From positions 2,046,001 through 2,110,000 of the forward strand of contig NZ_JAJFZM010000001.1 of assembly GCF_020733705.1 (NCBI RefSeq): a stretch of 64,000 nucleotides of DNA. The letters are read 5' to 3'. This document shows positions 28,899-38,182 of this stretch, one piece after another (position 1 is the stretch's first letter; each line of letters begins with the position of its first letter). The position numbers and the translations under genes were made by a program. The notes under the pieces are model-generated. The model did not search any database and was not told the DNA's origin. It was given only the letters and a program-made list of their open reading frames with translations. Source of the DNA: Nocardia australiensis (GTDB lineage: Bacteria; Actinomycetota; Actinomycetes; Mycobacteriales; Mycobacteriaceae).

Positions 28899-28954
28899 CG
28901 TCGGCGGGGTCTTTTTGCGCTGTCTGCTCGATCAAAGTTGCCAGGCTCTAACAA

Positions 28955-28968
28955 AGCAAGTGCTTGGT
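28955..28968. promoter_or_regulatory. KstR2 operator between fadD3 and fadE30
   Basis: AGCAAGTGCTTGGT fits the KstR2 pattern AnCAAGnnCTTGnT at all fixed bases, in the same gene pair where M. tuberculosis has one. Confidence 0.88.
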
Positions 28969-28984
28969 AGGTTATCCTACCGGC

Positions 28985-30175
28985 GTGGTTGCGATCCAGA
29001 CCTCAGATTCCGACACTGCCGCATCGGACGCGCGGTTTTCCGCAGAAGTGCGCGAGTGGTTGGAAGAGAATCTCAACGGAGAATTCCGCGAACTGCGCGG
29101 ACTAGGCGGTCCGGGCCGGGAACACGAGGCGTTCGACGAACGCCTCGCCTGGGACCGGCACCTCGCCGCGTCCGGCTGGACCTGCCTCGGCTGGCCCAAG
29201 GAATACGGCGGACGCGAGGCGACGGTGCGCCAGCAGGTGATCTTCCACGAGGAGTACGCCAAGGCCAATGCGCCCGCCCGGGTCTCGCATGTCGGCGAGG
29301 AACTACTCGGGCCGACGATCCTCGCTTTCGGCACCGAAGAGCAGAAGGCGAGATTCCTGCCCGGCGTCCGGAATGTGACCGAACTGTGGTGCCAGGGCTA
29401 CTCGGAACCAGGCGCGGGCTCGGACCTGGCGGCCATCACCACCAGCGCCCACCTCGACGGCGACGAATGGTCGATCAACGGCCAGAAGATCTGGACCTCA
29501 CTGGCTCACGTCGCCGACTGGTGTTTCGTGATCGCCCGCACCGAGCGCGGCTCGACCCGCCACAAGGGGCTGTCCTACCTGCTGGTTCCCATGAACCAGC
29601 CGGGTATCGAGGTCCGCCCGATCATCCAGCTGACCGGAACCTCGGAGTTCAACGAGGTCTTCTTCGACAACGCTCGCACCGATGCCGACCTGGTAGTCGG
29701 CGCACCGGGCGACGGCTGGCGCATCGCCATGGGCACCTTGACCTTCGAACGTGGCATCTCCACCCTCGGCCAGCAGATCAGATTCGCTCGCGAACTGGCC
29801 GACGTCGAAGCCCTCGCCCGCCGTACCGGTGCCGCCGACGATCCGCTGATCGCCGACCGGATCGACCGTGCCTGGGTGGGGCTGCGGGTGTTGCGTGCGC
29901 ACGCCCTGCGGACCATGGAGGGCACCGGCGCCGATGATGGGGGACAGGCATCGGTCTCCAAGCTGCTGTGGGCCAATTGGCATCGCGGCCTCGGCGAACT
30001 CGCCATGGCAGTGCTCGGCCCGGCCGGTCTGGTCGCCGACGAAGACGATCTCAACGAATGGCAGCGGCTATATCTGTTCACCCGCGCCGACACCATCTAT
30101 GGAGGATCGAACGAAGTGCAGCGCAACATCATCTCCGAGCGTGTGCTCGGCCTGCCACGGGAGGCACGTCCATGA
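28985..30175 (+). CDS. fadE30: Acyl-CoA dehydrogenase acting on HIP-CoA intermediates
   Basis: The 396-residue protein has complete acyl-CoA dehydrogenase motifs: WCQGYSEPGAGSDLAAITTS, GQKIWTSLAHVADWCFVIAR, TIYGGSNEVQRNIISERVLG and LPRE at the end. FadE30 introduces a double bond in the HIP-CoA side chain in M. tuberculosis. The start is a GTG 17 bases behind the KstR2 box with no ribosome site, so a leaderless message is likely. It is divergent from fadD3 and overlaps ipdF by four bases (ATGA), the same layout as the known cluster. Confidence 0.92.
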   Translation: MVAIQTSDSDTAASDARFSAEVREWLEENLNGEFRELRGLGGPGREHEAFDERLAWDRHLAASGWTCLGWPKEYGGREATVRQQVIFHEEYAKANAPARVSHVGEELLGPTILAFGTEEQKARFLPGVRNVTELWCQGYSEPGAGSDLAAITTSAHLDGDEWSINGQKIWTSLAHVADWCFVIARTERGSTRHKGLSYLLVPMNQPGIEVRPIIQLTGTSEFNEVFFDNARTDADLVVGAPGDGWRIAMGTLTFERGISTLGQQIRFARELADVEALARRTGAADDPLIADRIDRAWVGLRVLRAHALRTMEGTGADDGGQASVSKLLWANWHRGLGELAMAVLGPAGLVADEDDLNEWQRLYLFTRADTIYGGSNEVQRNIISERVLGLPREARP

Positions 30176-31023
30176 GTGCGACATCGCAGAGTGATTCAGT
30201 GGCGGATAGTGGTCAGGCGACGGGCGGGCATGGTCCATTATCCGCCGCGCCCCAGCCCGTTTCCGGTCACGGTCTGCTGACCGGCCGCACCGCGGTGATC
30301 ACCGCGGCCGCGGGCACCGGCATCGGCTCGGCCACCGCGCGCAGGCTGTTGTCGGAGGGCGCCGATATCGTCGTATCCGATTGGCACGAGCGACGTCTCG
30401 GTGAAACCGAGGTCGAGCTGAAGGCCGAATTCCCGGATCGCCGGGTGGCCTCGATTGTCTGTGATGTGCAGAGCACCGAGCAGGTGAACGAGCTGATCCG
30501 CGGCGCCGCAACGGCTTTGGGTCGCATCGACATCATGGTCAACAATGCCGGGCTCGGCGGCGAGACCCCGGTTGTCGATATGACCGACGAGCAGTGGGAT
30601 CGCGTCCTGGACATCACGCTCAACGGCACCTTCCGCTGCACCCGCGCCGCGCTCGGCTATTTCCGCGAGGCGGGGCACGGCGGCGTGATCGTGAACAACG
30701 CCAGTGTTCTGGGCTGGCGCGCGCAATACGGCCAAGCTCACTACGCCGCGGCCAAGGCCGGTGTGATGGCGTTAACTCGTTGCAGTGCAATCGAAGCCGC
30801 CGAACTCGGCGTGCGTATCAATGCCGTCGCGCCGAGCATTGCCAGACACGCCTTCCTGGACAAGGTCAGCTCGACCGAACTGCTCGACCGGCTGTCGGAA
30901 GGTGAGGCATTCGGGCGGGCGGCGGAGCCGTGGGAGGTCGCGGCGACGATTGCGATGCTGGCGAGCGATTACACGACGTACTTGACCGGCGAAGTGGTTT
31001 CGATCAGCAGCCAGCGCGCCTGA
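30172..31023 (+). CDS. ipdF: SDR dehydrogenase, IpdF type
   Basis: This 283-residue short-chain dehydrogenase has the cofactor motif TAAAGTGIGSATA, the NNAG motif (MVNNAGLGG), the catalytic Ser (NNASVLGW) and the YAAAK pair. It corresponds by position and sequence to IpdF (Rv3559c), which acts on the hydroxyl/ketone of ring C in HIP-type CoA esters. An N-terminal stretch of about 33 Gly/Ser/Pro-rich residues precedes the Rossmann fold; a start further inside would remove it, but the ATG at 30172 overlaps the fadE30 stop, which supports it. Confidence 0.9.
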   Translation: MSATSQSDSVADSGQATGGHGPLSAAPQPVSGHGLLTGRTAVITAAAGTGIGSATARRLLSEGADIVVSDWHERRLGETEVELKAEFPDRRVASIVCDVQSTEQVNELIRGAATALGRIDIMVNNAGLGGETPVVDMTDEQWDRVLDITLNGTFRCTRAALGYFREAGHGGVIVNNASVLGWRAQYGQAHYAAAKAGVMALTRCSAIEAAELGVRINAVAPSIARHAFLDKVSSTELLDRLSEGEAFGRAAEPWEVAATIAMLASDYTTYLTGEVVSISSQRA

Positions 31024-31119
31024 ACACTCCCCGCTGACCAGCCGAAAAACGGTGGCCCGTTGCGCGGCCGGGTGTGCCATGCTTGGAGAGGTCGTATCCC
31101 GCACTCTCCAAAAGGGGCG

Positions 31120-31863
31120 ATGGCTATGGGGCTCGATCGCCCACAGGCCCGCGAACAACTGGAACTCGAATTGGTGCGCGAAGTGGTGCTGGCCAGGCGC
31201 CGTCTGGACAGCTTGGTATTCGCGGCGCTGACGCTCGGCGCCGAGCTGACGCAACTACCCGAGCGGGCGACCGCGACCAGGGCCGCGCAAATCCTGGACC
31301 GATACGCCGTCGACGAGAATGAGATCGCACGCGATCCACGTGCCGCGTTGCGCGCGGATATAGCCCGCGATAACGAGCGAGCCTGCCGGATCGGCCTGCG
31401 CGGGCAACCTCGTGCGGTGTCGTCCGAGCAGGACCGGCACCGAGCGCGGCAGGCGGCTCTGTTGAGTGAGGTGCGCGCCGATCTACTCGAGGTCGTACGC
31501 AAATGCCGGAAGTTCCGGTTCGATCGAGTCGCGTTCGCCGACGAGATCGCGCAGGGGCTGTGCGCGGCCACCGACAAGCTGGTGGTCGGTGCGGATACGG
31601 ACACCTATGCGGCATGGCAGCGCGGCATGGTGCTCGCGCTGAAGGAAGAACCGGTCGAGTTCGGGCCGCCACGAGTAATGGCGACGGTGGATGCCGGGCC
31701 GGGCCGTGGCCACGTCACCGTCGAATGGGATAGCTGCGAGCGGCGATTGGCACTGGTCGCGAGGATGGCGCGTGCGGGGATTTCGCCGGTTCTCATCTGT
31801 GATCGGCTGATTGCGGACCTGTCCACCGCGTCTCCGCTGAGATATGTACTGCGGGGTGTCTGA
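31120..31863 (+). CDS. Hypothetical helical protein between ipdF and kstR2
   Basis: This 247-residue protein is mostly alpha-helical and rich in Arg, Ala and Glu, with no signal peptide, membrane segment or motif I recognise. The start at ATG 31120 has AAAGGGGC upstream; the ATG at 31126 is also possible. It lies about 100 bases behind ipdF and in front of kstR2, in the middle of the HIP gene block, but nothing in the sequence connects it to steroids. It may be a local insertion. It could be DNA- or nucleotide-binding; I cannot tell. Confidence 0.7.
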   Translation: MAMGLDRPQAREQLELELVREVVLARRRLDSLVFAALTLGAELTQLPERATATRAAQILDRYAVDENEIARDPRAALRADIARDNERACRIGLRGQPRAVSSEQDRHRARQAALLSEVRADLLEVVRKCRKFRFDRVAFADEIAQGLCAATDKLVVGADTDTYAAWQRGMVLALKEEPVEFGPPRVMATVDAGPGRGHVTVEWDSCERRLALVARMARAGISPVLICDRLIADLSTASPLRYVLRGV

Positions 31864-31973
31864 TTTGGTGTGCTTATCTGCCGCTGACGCGAGTTGGGCG
31901 CGGACCTTTGTGCTGGTCTCGCTGCGCTCGAGTTGCGGTAGTGGAGTAAGACGGTTCAGATGGGCATAGACCA

Positions 31974-31987
31974 AGCAAATGCTTGGT
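31974..31987. promoter_or_regulatory. KstR2 operator in front of kstR2
   Basis: AGCAAATGCTTGGT matches AnCAAGnnCTTGnT with one change (CAAA for CAAG). It ends seven bases before the kstR2 start, as expected for autorepression. Confidence 0.8.
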
Positions 31988-31993
31988 TGTATT

Positions 31994-32629
31994 ATGGCTG
32001 ATGTGACCGCACCAGACGTCTCGAAATCAGCACGGCGCAATGAACTGCTCGCGCTGGCGGCCGAACTGTTCGCCGAGCGGGGATTGCGCGCGACGACTGT
32101 GCGCGATATTGCCGATGCGGCCGGGATCCTATCCGGGAGTCTCTATCATCACTTCGATTCCAAGGAGTCGATGGTCGACGAGATCCTGCGCGGGTTCCTC
32201 GACGATCTGTTCGGGCGCTATCGAGAGATCGTCGCCTCGGGACTGAGTTCGCGAGATACCTTGGAAGCCTTGGTGATTGCCTCCTATGGGTCCTTCGACC
32301 GCTCGCATGCGGCGGTGGCGATCTATCAGGCCGAGGCCAAGCGGCTGCGCTCGTCGGAGCGGTTCACCTATATCGCCGACTACAACCGTGAGTTCCGCGA
32401 GCTCTGGCATCAGGTGCTGACCAACGGTGTGCGCGAGGGCAGCTTCCGTGCGGAACTCGACGTCGAGCTGGCGTATCGCTTTCTACGCGACACCGTTTGG
32501 GTCGCGGTGCGCTGGTACCAGCCCGGTGGCCACATCACTGTCGACACTCTTGCCAAGCAATACCTGACCATCGTGCTGGACGGGCTCACCGTGCCTGAGC
32601 ACACCGCCGCGCTTGCGCAAACCAAGTAG
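31994..32629 (+). CDS. kstR2: TetR-family repressor of the HIP regulon
   Basis: KstR2 is a TetR-type repressor that is released from DNA by HIP-CoA. The 211-residue protein has the N-terminal helix-turn-helix (ALAAELFAERGLRATTVRDI followed by ADAAGILSGSLYHHFDSKES) and a helical ligand domain with YQAEAKRLRSSERF. The ATG lies seven bases behind a KstR2-type box, so the gene is probably autoregulated and leaderless. fadA6 follows after ten bases in the same direction. The identity rests on the sequence, on the operator and on the surrounding fadA6/fadE30/fadD3 set. Confidence 0.93.
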   Translation: MADVTAPDVSKSARRNELLALAAELFAERGLRATTVRDIADAAGILSGSLYHHFDSKESMVDEILRGFLDDLFGRYREIVASGLSSRDTLEALVIASYGSFDRSHAAVAIYQAEAKRLRSSERFTYIADYNREFRELWHQVLTNGVREGSFRAELDVELAYRFLRDTVWVAVRWYQPGGHITVDTLAKQYLTIVLDGLTVPEHTAALAQTK

Positions 32630-32639
32630 GAGTTCCCAG

Positions 32640-33821
32640 ATGTCAGCACCTTCCCGCCGTCCTTACACCCCGTTGCGCGATGCCTATGTGATCGACGCGG
32701 TGCGTACCCCGGTCGGCAAGCGCAATGGCGCACTGGCCGCGGTGCACCCCGCTGATCTCGGCGCGGCCGCGATGCGCGGTCTGCTGGACCGCACCACCAT
32801 CGACCCGGCGGTAGTCGATGACGTGATCGTCGGCTGTGTCGACAACGTCGGCCCGCAGGCGGGCAATATCGGCCGCACGGCATGGCTCACCGCCGGTTAT
32901 CCGGAGGAAGTTCCAGGCGTGACGGTCGACCGTCAATGCGGGTCGAGCCAGCAGGCCATCAATTTCGGCGCGCAGGCCATTATGAGCGGCACTGCCGAGG
33001 TGATCGTCGCGGGCGGTATCCAGAACATGAGCGCCATCCCGATTTCCGCGGCCATGCTCGCGGGCAAGGCGTACGGATTCGACTCGCCGTTCGTCGGTGC
33101 GATCGGTTGGGATCACCGCTACGGCACCGGCGAGGTTACGCAGTTCAACGCCGCGCAAATGATCGCCGATAAGTGGAACATCAGCCGAGAAGAGATGGAG
33201 CGCTGGGCATTGCGCAGCCACGAGCGGGCGCGCGATGCCATCAAGAACGGCCGTTTCGATCGTGAGATCGTGCCGGTCGATGACTTCTGGATCGACCAGT
33301 GCCCGCGCGAAACCACCCTCGAGAAGATGGCGTCGCTGCCGGTGCTCGCCGAGGGCGGCACGCTCACCGCGGCGGTCGCCAGTCAGATCTCCGACGGTGC
33401 CAGCGCTACGCTGCTTGCCTCCGAATGGGCCGTCGAGGAATACCGATTGCGCCCGCGCGCCCGCATCCATCACGTGAGTGCCCGCGCCGCCGATCCGATC
33501 ATGATGCTGACCGGCCCCATCCCGGTGACCAAGTGGGCGCTGGAGAAGTCCGGGCTGACCATTGACGATATGGATGTCGTGGAAATCAACGAGGCATTCG
33601 CCTCGGTGGTACTCGCCTGGCTGAAGGAGACTGGCGCAGACCCGGAGAAGGTCAACGTCAACGGTGGCGCGATCGCCCTCGGCCACCCGCTCGGTGCCAC
33701 CGGCGCAAAGCTTTTCGCGACTCTGCTCAACGAACTCGAGCGCGTCAACGGCCGCTACGGACTGCTCGTCATCTGCGAGGGCGGCGGCACGGCCAACGCC
33801 ACCATCATCGAACGGCTCTGA
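32640..33821 (+). CDS. fadA6: Thiolase of the HIP pathway
   Basis: FadA6 is a thiolase of C/D-ring degradation that cleaves a beta-ketoacyl-CoA late in the pathway. The 393-residue protein carries the nucleophile Cys100 (DRQCGSSQQA), His349 (GHPLGATG) and Cys379 (CEGGG), the complete thiolase triad. The ATG spans the bases 32640-32642 and has AGGAGTTCCC upstream. It is cotranscribed with kstR2. It is distinct from FadA5, which is encoded about 11 kb away for the side chain. Confidence 0.93.
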   Translation: MSAPSRRPYTPLRDAYVIDAVRTPVGKRNGALAAVHPADLGAAAMRGLLDRTTIDPAVVDDVIVGCVDNVGPQAGNIGRTAWLTAGYPEEVPGVTVDRQCGSSQQAINFGAQAIMSGTAEVIVAGGIQNMSAIPISAAMLAGKAYGFDSPFVGAIGWDHRYGTGEVTQFNAAQMIADKWNISREEMERWALRSHERARDAIKNGRFDREIVPVDDFWIDQCPRETTLEKMASLPVLAEGGTLTAAVASQISDGASATLLASEWAVEEYRLRPRARIHHVSARAADPIMMLTGPIPVTKWALEKSGLTIDDMDVVEINEAFASVVLAWLKETGADPEKVNVNGGAIALGHPLGATGAKLFATLLNELERVNGRYGLLVICEGGGTANATIIERL

Positions 33822-33995
33822 TCCGCCTCTTTCGAATAATCGGGCCGGCCGCGGGGGCGATGTGGTGGTGGGTGCGCCGAATCGTACCCGTTATCGATGT
33901 GCTCCTGTGATCAGTCGTCGACGAGAACCCGATGCTGCCCGGAAGCGATTCCAGGGGAGGCATTTTGGTTCCGTCGGCGGCTGGTCATGAGTGGC

Positions 33996-34561
33996 TCACC
34001 CGTCGAGGATGTGCGGCATACCGGCGCGATATCGGTCCGCGTCGAGTCGTTTGGCCGGCTCGAAGACCGGCAGGCTGACCAAGGGAAATACCTCGGCGCG
34101 GGCAGCGGGATCGTCTGCGGTGGTCGTCAGGTCGATATTGCTGCGCACGTGGTCGCCGCCGAAGAAGAGGTTGGGGATCGCGCACCTGGCATCGGGCTGA
34201 TGATCATAGGAACCGACCGTGTTGACCAATAGTTGTGTCTCATTGCGGATTTCGCCGCCGGACCAGGTGATTCCGGGATCGATATGCCAGGAGTGGATGT
34301 CCTCGTCGCGCAACCACCCTGGGTGGATTGGGTGAGGAAGAACTGGATGCCGGTCATCCAGTCGGTGACCAGTTCGCCCATGCCAGTCAAATGTGGGTCG
34401 GCGTCGATGATTTCGTCGCTCAGCAACGGGACGGTCTTGTCGACCGGCATCGCGCAGATGTACCTGTCCGCAGTGACGGTGGTGGCCGAGCCGCTCTCGA
34501 TGGTCGAACGTGCCATCACCGTCACGTTCGCCACCGATTCCGGAGCCCCCGACGACGCCAT
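33996..34561 (-). pseudogene. Frameshifted C-terminal remnant of a FAD-dependent oxidoreductase
   Basis: Two overlapping frames on the minus strand together give the end of an amine-oxidase/phytoene-desaturase-like flavoprotein. The first reads TADRYICAMPVDKTVPLLSD and later LVTDWMTGIQFFLTQ. The second continues HPGWLRDEDIHSWHIDP, QLLVNTVGSYDHQPDAR and IPNLFFGGDHVRSNIDLTT, the C-terminal FAD contact region. The switch lies near 34310-34330, so a frameshift is present, and the N-terminal FAD domain is missing. This is a decayed gene between fadA6 and ipdC. Confidence 0.75.
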
Positions 34562-34633
34562 GGCCGACGCGCTCGGCCGCGCGATCTGGCTGGTGGTGTA
34601 CGGCGCCGCGCCGCGCGGTTGACTCGCGGCGTA

Positions 34634-35722
34634 CTAGGACTGTGCCGCAGGCGCTTTCGAATCTCCGCGCAGTGTGGCGATCGTATCGATCCGCGCGATC
34701 GCATCGGCGATGATGCGGTCGATCAGCTCTTGACAGGTCGGCAGATCCTCGATGATGCCGGTGACCTGTCCCGCGGCAAGCACGCCCGCGTGGGTATTGC
34801 CCTCGACGAGCCCCGCGCGCAACAGCATCGGGGTATTGGCGGCCATCACAACCTGAGACCAGCTGAGGTCCTTGGCCTTTCGCATGGCGAGCCCATCGCG
34901 GACCATGGTCGACCACTTCATGCCGGTCATGCCCTTGAACTTCGCCGCATTCGACACTGCTGCGGCCAGACCGCGCCAGCTGCCCGAATGTTCCAGGCGT
35001 GCAACCAGTTCGGTATTGAGCACGCGATGTGGCATGCCGTCGACCTTGAGGGAGACCACGGTGTCCTGCAACTGCCTGGCCAGGTACTCCTGTTTGACCG
35101 CATCCGGCACTGTGCTCTCCTGCGTCAGCAGGAAGCGGGTGCCCATCGCGATGCCCGCCGCACCGTAGGCCAGTGCGGCGGCCAGGCCGCGACCATCGAA
35201 GAAGCCACCTGCCGCGACGACGGGGATGTCGACCGCGTCCAGCACCGAGGGCAGCAATAGCGTGGTCGCCACCGGGCCGGTGTGACCACCGCCCTCGCCG
35301 CCCTGCACGATCACCGCGTCCGCGCCCCATTTGGCGACCTTCACGGCGTGCTTCGCCGCGCCGATCGACGGAATCACCACGACCCCGGCATCTTTCAGCT
35401 TGGCGATGAGGTCCGGTTTGGGAGCGAGCGCGAACGACGCGACGGCGACCTTCTCGCGGATCAGCAGGTCGATGCGTTCACCGGCGTCGGAGGCGTCCGC
35501 GCGAATATTCACGCCGAACGGCTTGCTGGTCTGTGCCTTGGTCTTCGCGACGGCTGCCTCCAGCTCCGCGAAGGTCATGGTGGCCGAGGCGAGAATGCCG
35601 AGGCCGCCCGCCTCCGCGGTGGCCGAGACCAGGCTCGGACCGGCCACCCAACCCATACCGGTCTGTACGATCGGATGCTCGATGCCGACCAGTTCGGTCA
35701 GCGGCGTCCGCAGCGAACTCAT
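34634..35722 (-). CDS. ipdC: NAD/flavin-dependent oxidoreductase IpdC
   Basis: IpdC is a flavin-dependent oxidoreductase of the nitronate-monooxygenase (2-nitropropane dioxygenase-like) fold that acts on the ring C enone/hydroxy-CoA intermediate in HIP catabolism. The 362-residue protein has GIEHPIVQTGMGWVAGPSLV, the FMN phosphate-binding stretch VVAAGGFFDGRGLAAALAYG and GAAGIAMGTRFLLTQES. It matches Rv3553 in size and place. The start codon overlaps the ipdB stop (ATGA), which indicates coupled translation with ipdA and ipdB. Confidence 0.9.
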   Translation of the reverse strand: MSSLRTPLTELVGIEHPIVQTGMGWVAGPSLVSATAEAGGLGILASATMTFAELEAAVAKTKAQTSKPFGVNIRADASDAGERIDLLIREKVAVASFALAPKPDLIAKLKDAGVVVIPSIGAAKHAVKVAKWGADAVIVQGGEGGGHTGPVATTLLLPSVLDAVDIPVVAAGGFFDGRGLAAALAYGAAGIAMGTRFLLTQESTVPDAVKQEYLARQLQDTVVSLKVDGMPHRVLNTELVARLEHSGSWRGLAAAVSNAAKFKGMTGMKWSTMVRDGLAMRKAKDLSWSQVVMAANTPMLLRAGLVEGNTHAGVLAAGQVTGIIEDLPTCQELIDRIIADAIARIDTIATLRGDSKAPAAQS

Positions 35723-36477
35723 GACGGTACCTCGGACTCGCGAACCTTCTTGGGATCAAGCACTTCCCGAATGAGTCGCAGCTGCTCGGCGGTGGGCAAC
35801 GCGGTCTCGTCCACCGCGCCGAGGTCGGCGATCTCGAAGGAGGTGTTCTCGGCGACCTCGGCGGCGGAGACCCCCGGGTGCAGGCTGCGGGCCCGCATCG
35901 TGTGGCCGGGGCCCTCGAAATCGAAGACGCCGAGGTTGGTGACCACCCGGTGCAGGTGGTGGAAGCGGAAGGCCGGGTTGGCGGGATCGACCTTGTCGTA
36001 GCCGACACCGGAGACGATGTCGACATTGTCGACGAAGACCCGCTTCGTATGCCGCGAAACCCAGTAGCTGGTCGCATGATTGATCGTATTGCCCGGTGCG
36101 CCGCGCACCCCGAACATCTGCCTGGTCGGCTGTCGCAGCGCGCCGAATGCCGACAGGTTCTGATTGCCGAATCGGTCGATCTGATTGGCGCCCATCACCA
36201 CATGGCGGCGGCCCGAGGCCACCACATCGAATACCCGGCGGAACGGAATCCAGCCCTCGGTCGGCGCCTTGCCGCCGAGCCGGGGGGTTTCGGCGAACAA
36301 AAGCGCCTCACCGTCGGAGAGCAACAGGTCCGGCTCGGTGGTGAGCTTGGCCAGGCGCGCCCCGATGATCGACATCGGCGACATCGGGCTGGCCATGATT
36401 TCGCCTGCGCCGCTGAAGATTTCGGCGCACGCGGCGGCACAGATCTCGGCGCGGGTAATGGTCTCGGTGCTGGTCAC
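35719..36477 (-). CDS. ipdB: COCHEA-CoA hydrolase subunit B
   Basis: IpdA and IpdB together form a class I CoA-transferase-like enzyme that in sterol catabolism works as a hydrolase opening the last carbon ring (COCHEA-CoA). The 252-residue protein shows the beta-subunit features GVGYDKVDPANPAFRFHHLH, VTNLGVFDFEG and SLHPGVSAAEVAENTSFEI. The GTG start overlaps the ipdA stop as GTGA. It lies between ipdA and ipdC, all coupled by four-base overlaps. Confidence 0.92.
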   Translation of the reverse strand: MTSTETITRAEICAAACAEIFSGAGEIMASPMSPMSIIGARLAKLTTEPDLLLSDGEALLFAETPRLGGKAPTEGWIPFRRVFDVVASGRRHVVMGANQIDRFGNQNLSAFGALRQPTRQMFGVRGAPGNTINHATSYWVSRHTKRVFVDNVDIVSGVGYDKVDPANPAFRFHHLHRVVTNLGVFDFEGPGHTMRARSLHPGVSAAEVAENTSFEIADLGAVDETALPTAEQLRLIREVLDPKKVRESEVPS

Positions 36478-37358
36478 TTCGACACCTCCTTGGTGAACCT
36501 CTGCACGGCGGCCTGGTACTCGTCCTCGGAAACGGCCAGATATGTGTCGACGAACTGTTGCCAAGACTCTGGCGTCTTCGCCGATTCCACATAATGGCGC
36601 TGGAACTTCTCGTCACGGCCGTAGCTGTCACCGGCGAGGGTGAAGTGCGCGCCGCCCGGCGCCTCGACTACGCCGTCGACCATCATGCGGTTGAGCAGCA
36701 GTGATTGCAGTGGAACGGTTTTCACCAGCTCCTCGGTATCGACAACCCGCTCCACCGAGAGGTAACGGCGCTCCGCGGCCAAGCAGTAGAGGTCATCGAA
36801 ATACGGGTCGACGCCGGTGTAGGCCGCGTTGCCGTGCTTGTCGCCGAGGTTCAAGTGCACGAGCGCCGCATCGAGTTTCAGCGCGGGCATCGCGACCAGT
36901 GTCTCGGTCCTACCGTCGGCATCCGCGTATGGCGAGGCGACGGTAAGCAATTCGCCGTCCCAGAAGTTGACGACATCGGAGCCGAGCCCAGCGCGAATCG
37001 GCAGGAACGGTAGCCGCGCCGCCGCCGCCTCGAGGCCGCATTTGAGCATGCCCTCGTCCATTTCCCTGGCCGCCAGCGCACCCGAGGTGCGCGCCTTGGA
37101 GAACCACGGATCATAGAACGGCGGCGAATCCAGCGATACGAAGCCGTAATACGCCTTGCGGACCTTGCCCGCCGAGCAGAGCAGCCCGAGATCGGGTCCG
37201 CCGTAGCTCACCACGGTCAGGTCAGTGATGTCCGAGCGCAGGATGGCTCGTACCAATGCCATCGGCTTGCGCCGTGAACCCCAGCCGCCGATGCCGATTG
37301 TCATTCCGCTGCGCAGTTCGCCGACGACCTCGTCGAGCGACATTCGCTTGTCTCGCAT
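36474..37358 (-). CDS. ipdA: COCHEA-CoA hydrolase subunit A
   Basis: The 294-residue alpha subunit of the IpdAB ring hydrolase. It starts MRDKRMSLDEVVGELRSGMT, followed by IGIGGWGSRRKPMALVRAIL, the CoA-binding glycine-rich motif of the CoA-transferase fold. The length fits the M. tuberculosis protein. The ATG is preceded by AGGAGGACAGAAAGCC, the strongest ribosome site in this operon. It lies 14 bases behind echA20, in the order echA20-ipdA-ipdB-ipdC known from mycobacteria. Confidence 0.93.
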   Translation of the reverse strand: MRDKRMSLDEVVGELRSGMTIGIGGWGSRRKPMALVRAILRSDITDLTVVSYGGPDLGLLCSAGKVRKAYYGFVSLDSPPFYDPWFSKARTSGALAAREMDEGMLKCGLEAAAARLPFLPIRAGLGSDVVNFWDGELLTVASPYADADGRTETLVAMPALKLDAALVHLNLGDKHGNAAYTGVDPYFDDLYCLAAERRYLSVERVVDTEELVKTVPLQSLLLNRMMVDGVVEAPGGAHFTLAGDSYGRDEKFQRHYVESAKTPESWQQFVDTYLAVSEDEYQAAVQRFTKEVSK

Positions 37359-37372
37359 GGCTTTCTGTCCTC

Positions 37373-38137
37373 CTACTCGCCGGCCTTGCGGGCCGCGAGG
37401 TCGTCGTCGAACCTGGCCCTGATCTCGTCCGCGACACCGGCGAGGTTCAGCTCGAACGTGAAGCCCTGCTCGTAGCGGTAGCTGCGGTGCACGTCCTGCA
37501 CATCGATGCCGTTGAGTGCTCGCTTCGCGGCGCGGATCACCCGACCGTCCTTGGTCGCGATGTTCTTCGCGACTTCCATTGCGGCGGCGTCGAGTTCGGC
37601 GCGCGGTACCACCTGGTATACCGAGCCGAAGTGCTGCAACTGCTGCGCGGTAATGGTGCTCGCGGTGTAGAACAGCGCGCGCATGAGATGTTGGGGCACC
37701 AGTCGCGACAGGTGGGTGGCGGCGCCGAGCGCGCCACGGTCGACTTCGGGCAGGCCGAAGGTGGCGTCGTCGGAGGCGATCACCACATCCGCATTGCCGA
37801 CCAGGCCGATTCCGCCGCCGAGGCAGAAACCCTGCACCGCCGCGATCACCGGCACGGGGCAGTCGTAGACCGCCGCGAACGCGTCGAAGCAGCCGTGATT
37901 CGCGTCGATCAATGCCTGATGTCCCGGCGTCCGCTGCATCTCCTTGATGTCGACGCCCGCATTGAATCCGCGGTTCTCCGCGCGCAGGACCACTACCTTG
38001 GTCTCCGGGTCGCGCCCGGCCGCGCGGAGTTCGTCCGCGATGGTGAACCACCCGTCGGACGGTATGGCGTTGACCGGCGGGTAGTCGACCGTGACCACGG
38101 CGATCCCGGTTGATTCGGAGTGACGGTTGATCCCCAT
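37373..38137 (-). CDS. echA20: Ring D-opening crotonase-fold hydrolase
   Basis: EchA20 has the crotonase fold but hydrolyses a C-C bond of ring D in HIEC-CoA. The 254-residue protein carries NRGFNAGVDIKEMQRTPGHQ, GFCLGGGIGLVGNADVVIAS and GLPEVDRGALGAATHLSRLV, which are near-identical in pattern to mycobacterial EchA20. The start at 38137 (MGINRH) is the shorter of two close ATGs; the one at 38149 adds four residues. A KstR2-like site lies 46 bases upstream, shared with the divergent SDR gene. Confidence 0.92.
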   Translation of the reverse strand: MGINRHSESTGIAVVTVDYPPVNAIPSDGWFTIADELRAAGRDPETKVVVLRAENRGFNAGVDIKEMQRTPGHQALIDANHGCFDAFAAVYDCPVPVIAAVQGFCLGGGIGLVGNADVVIASDDATFGLPEVDRGALGAATHLSRLVPQHLMRALFYTASTITAQQLQHFGSVYQVVPRAELDAAAMEVAKNIATKDGRVIRAAKRALNGIDVQDVHRSYRYEQGFTFELNLAGVADEIRARFDDDLAARKAGE

Positions 38138-38182
38138 CGCATGTCCCATCGTGAGTGCTTATTGACCTGGGCGCATTGGCAA

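Noticed and set aside
34328..35260. 310-residue plus-strand frame opposite ipdC
   Set aside because: Antisense shadow of ipdC with His/Arg-rich residues and no motif.
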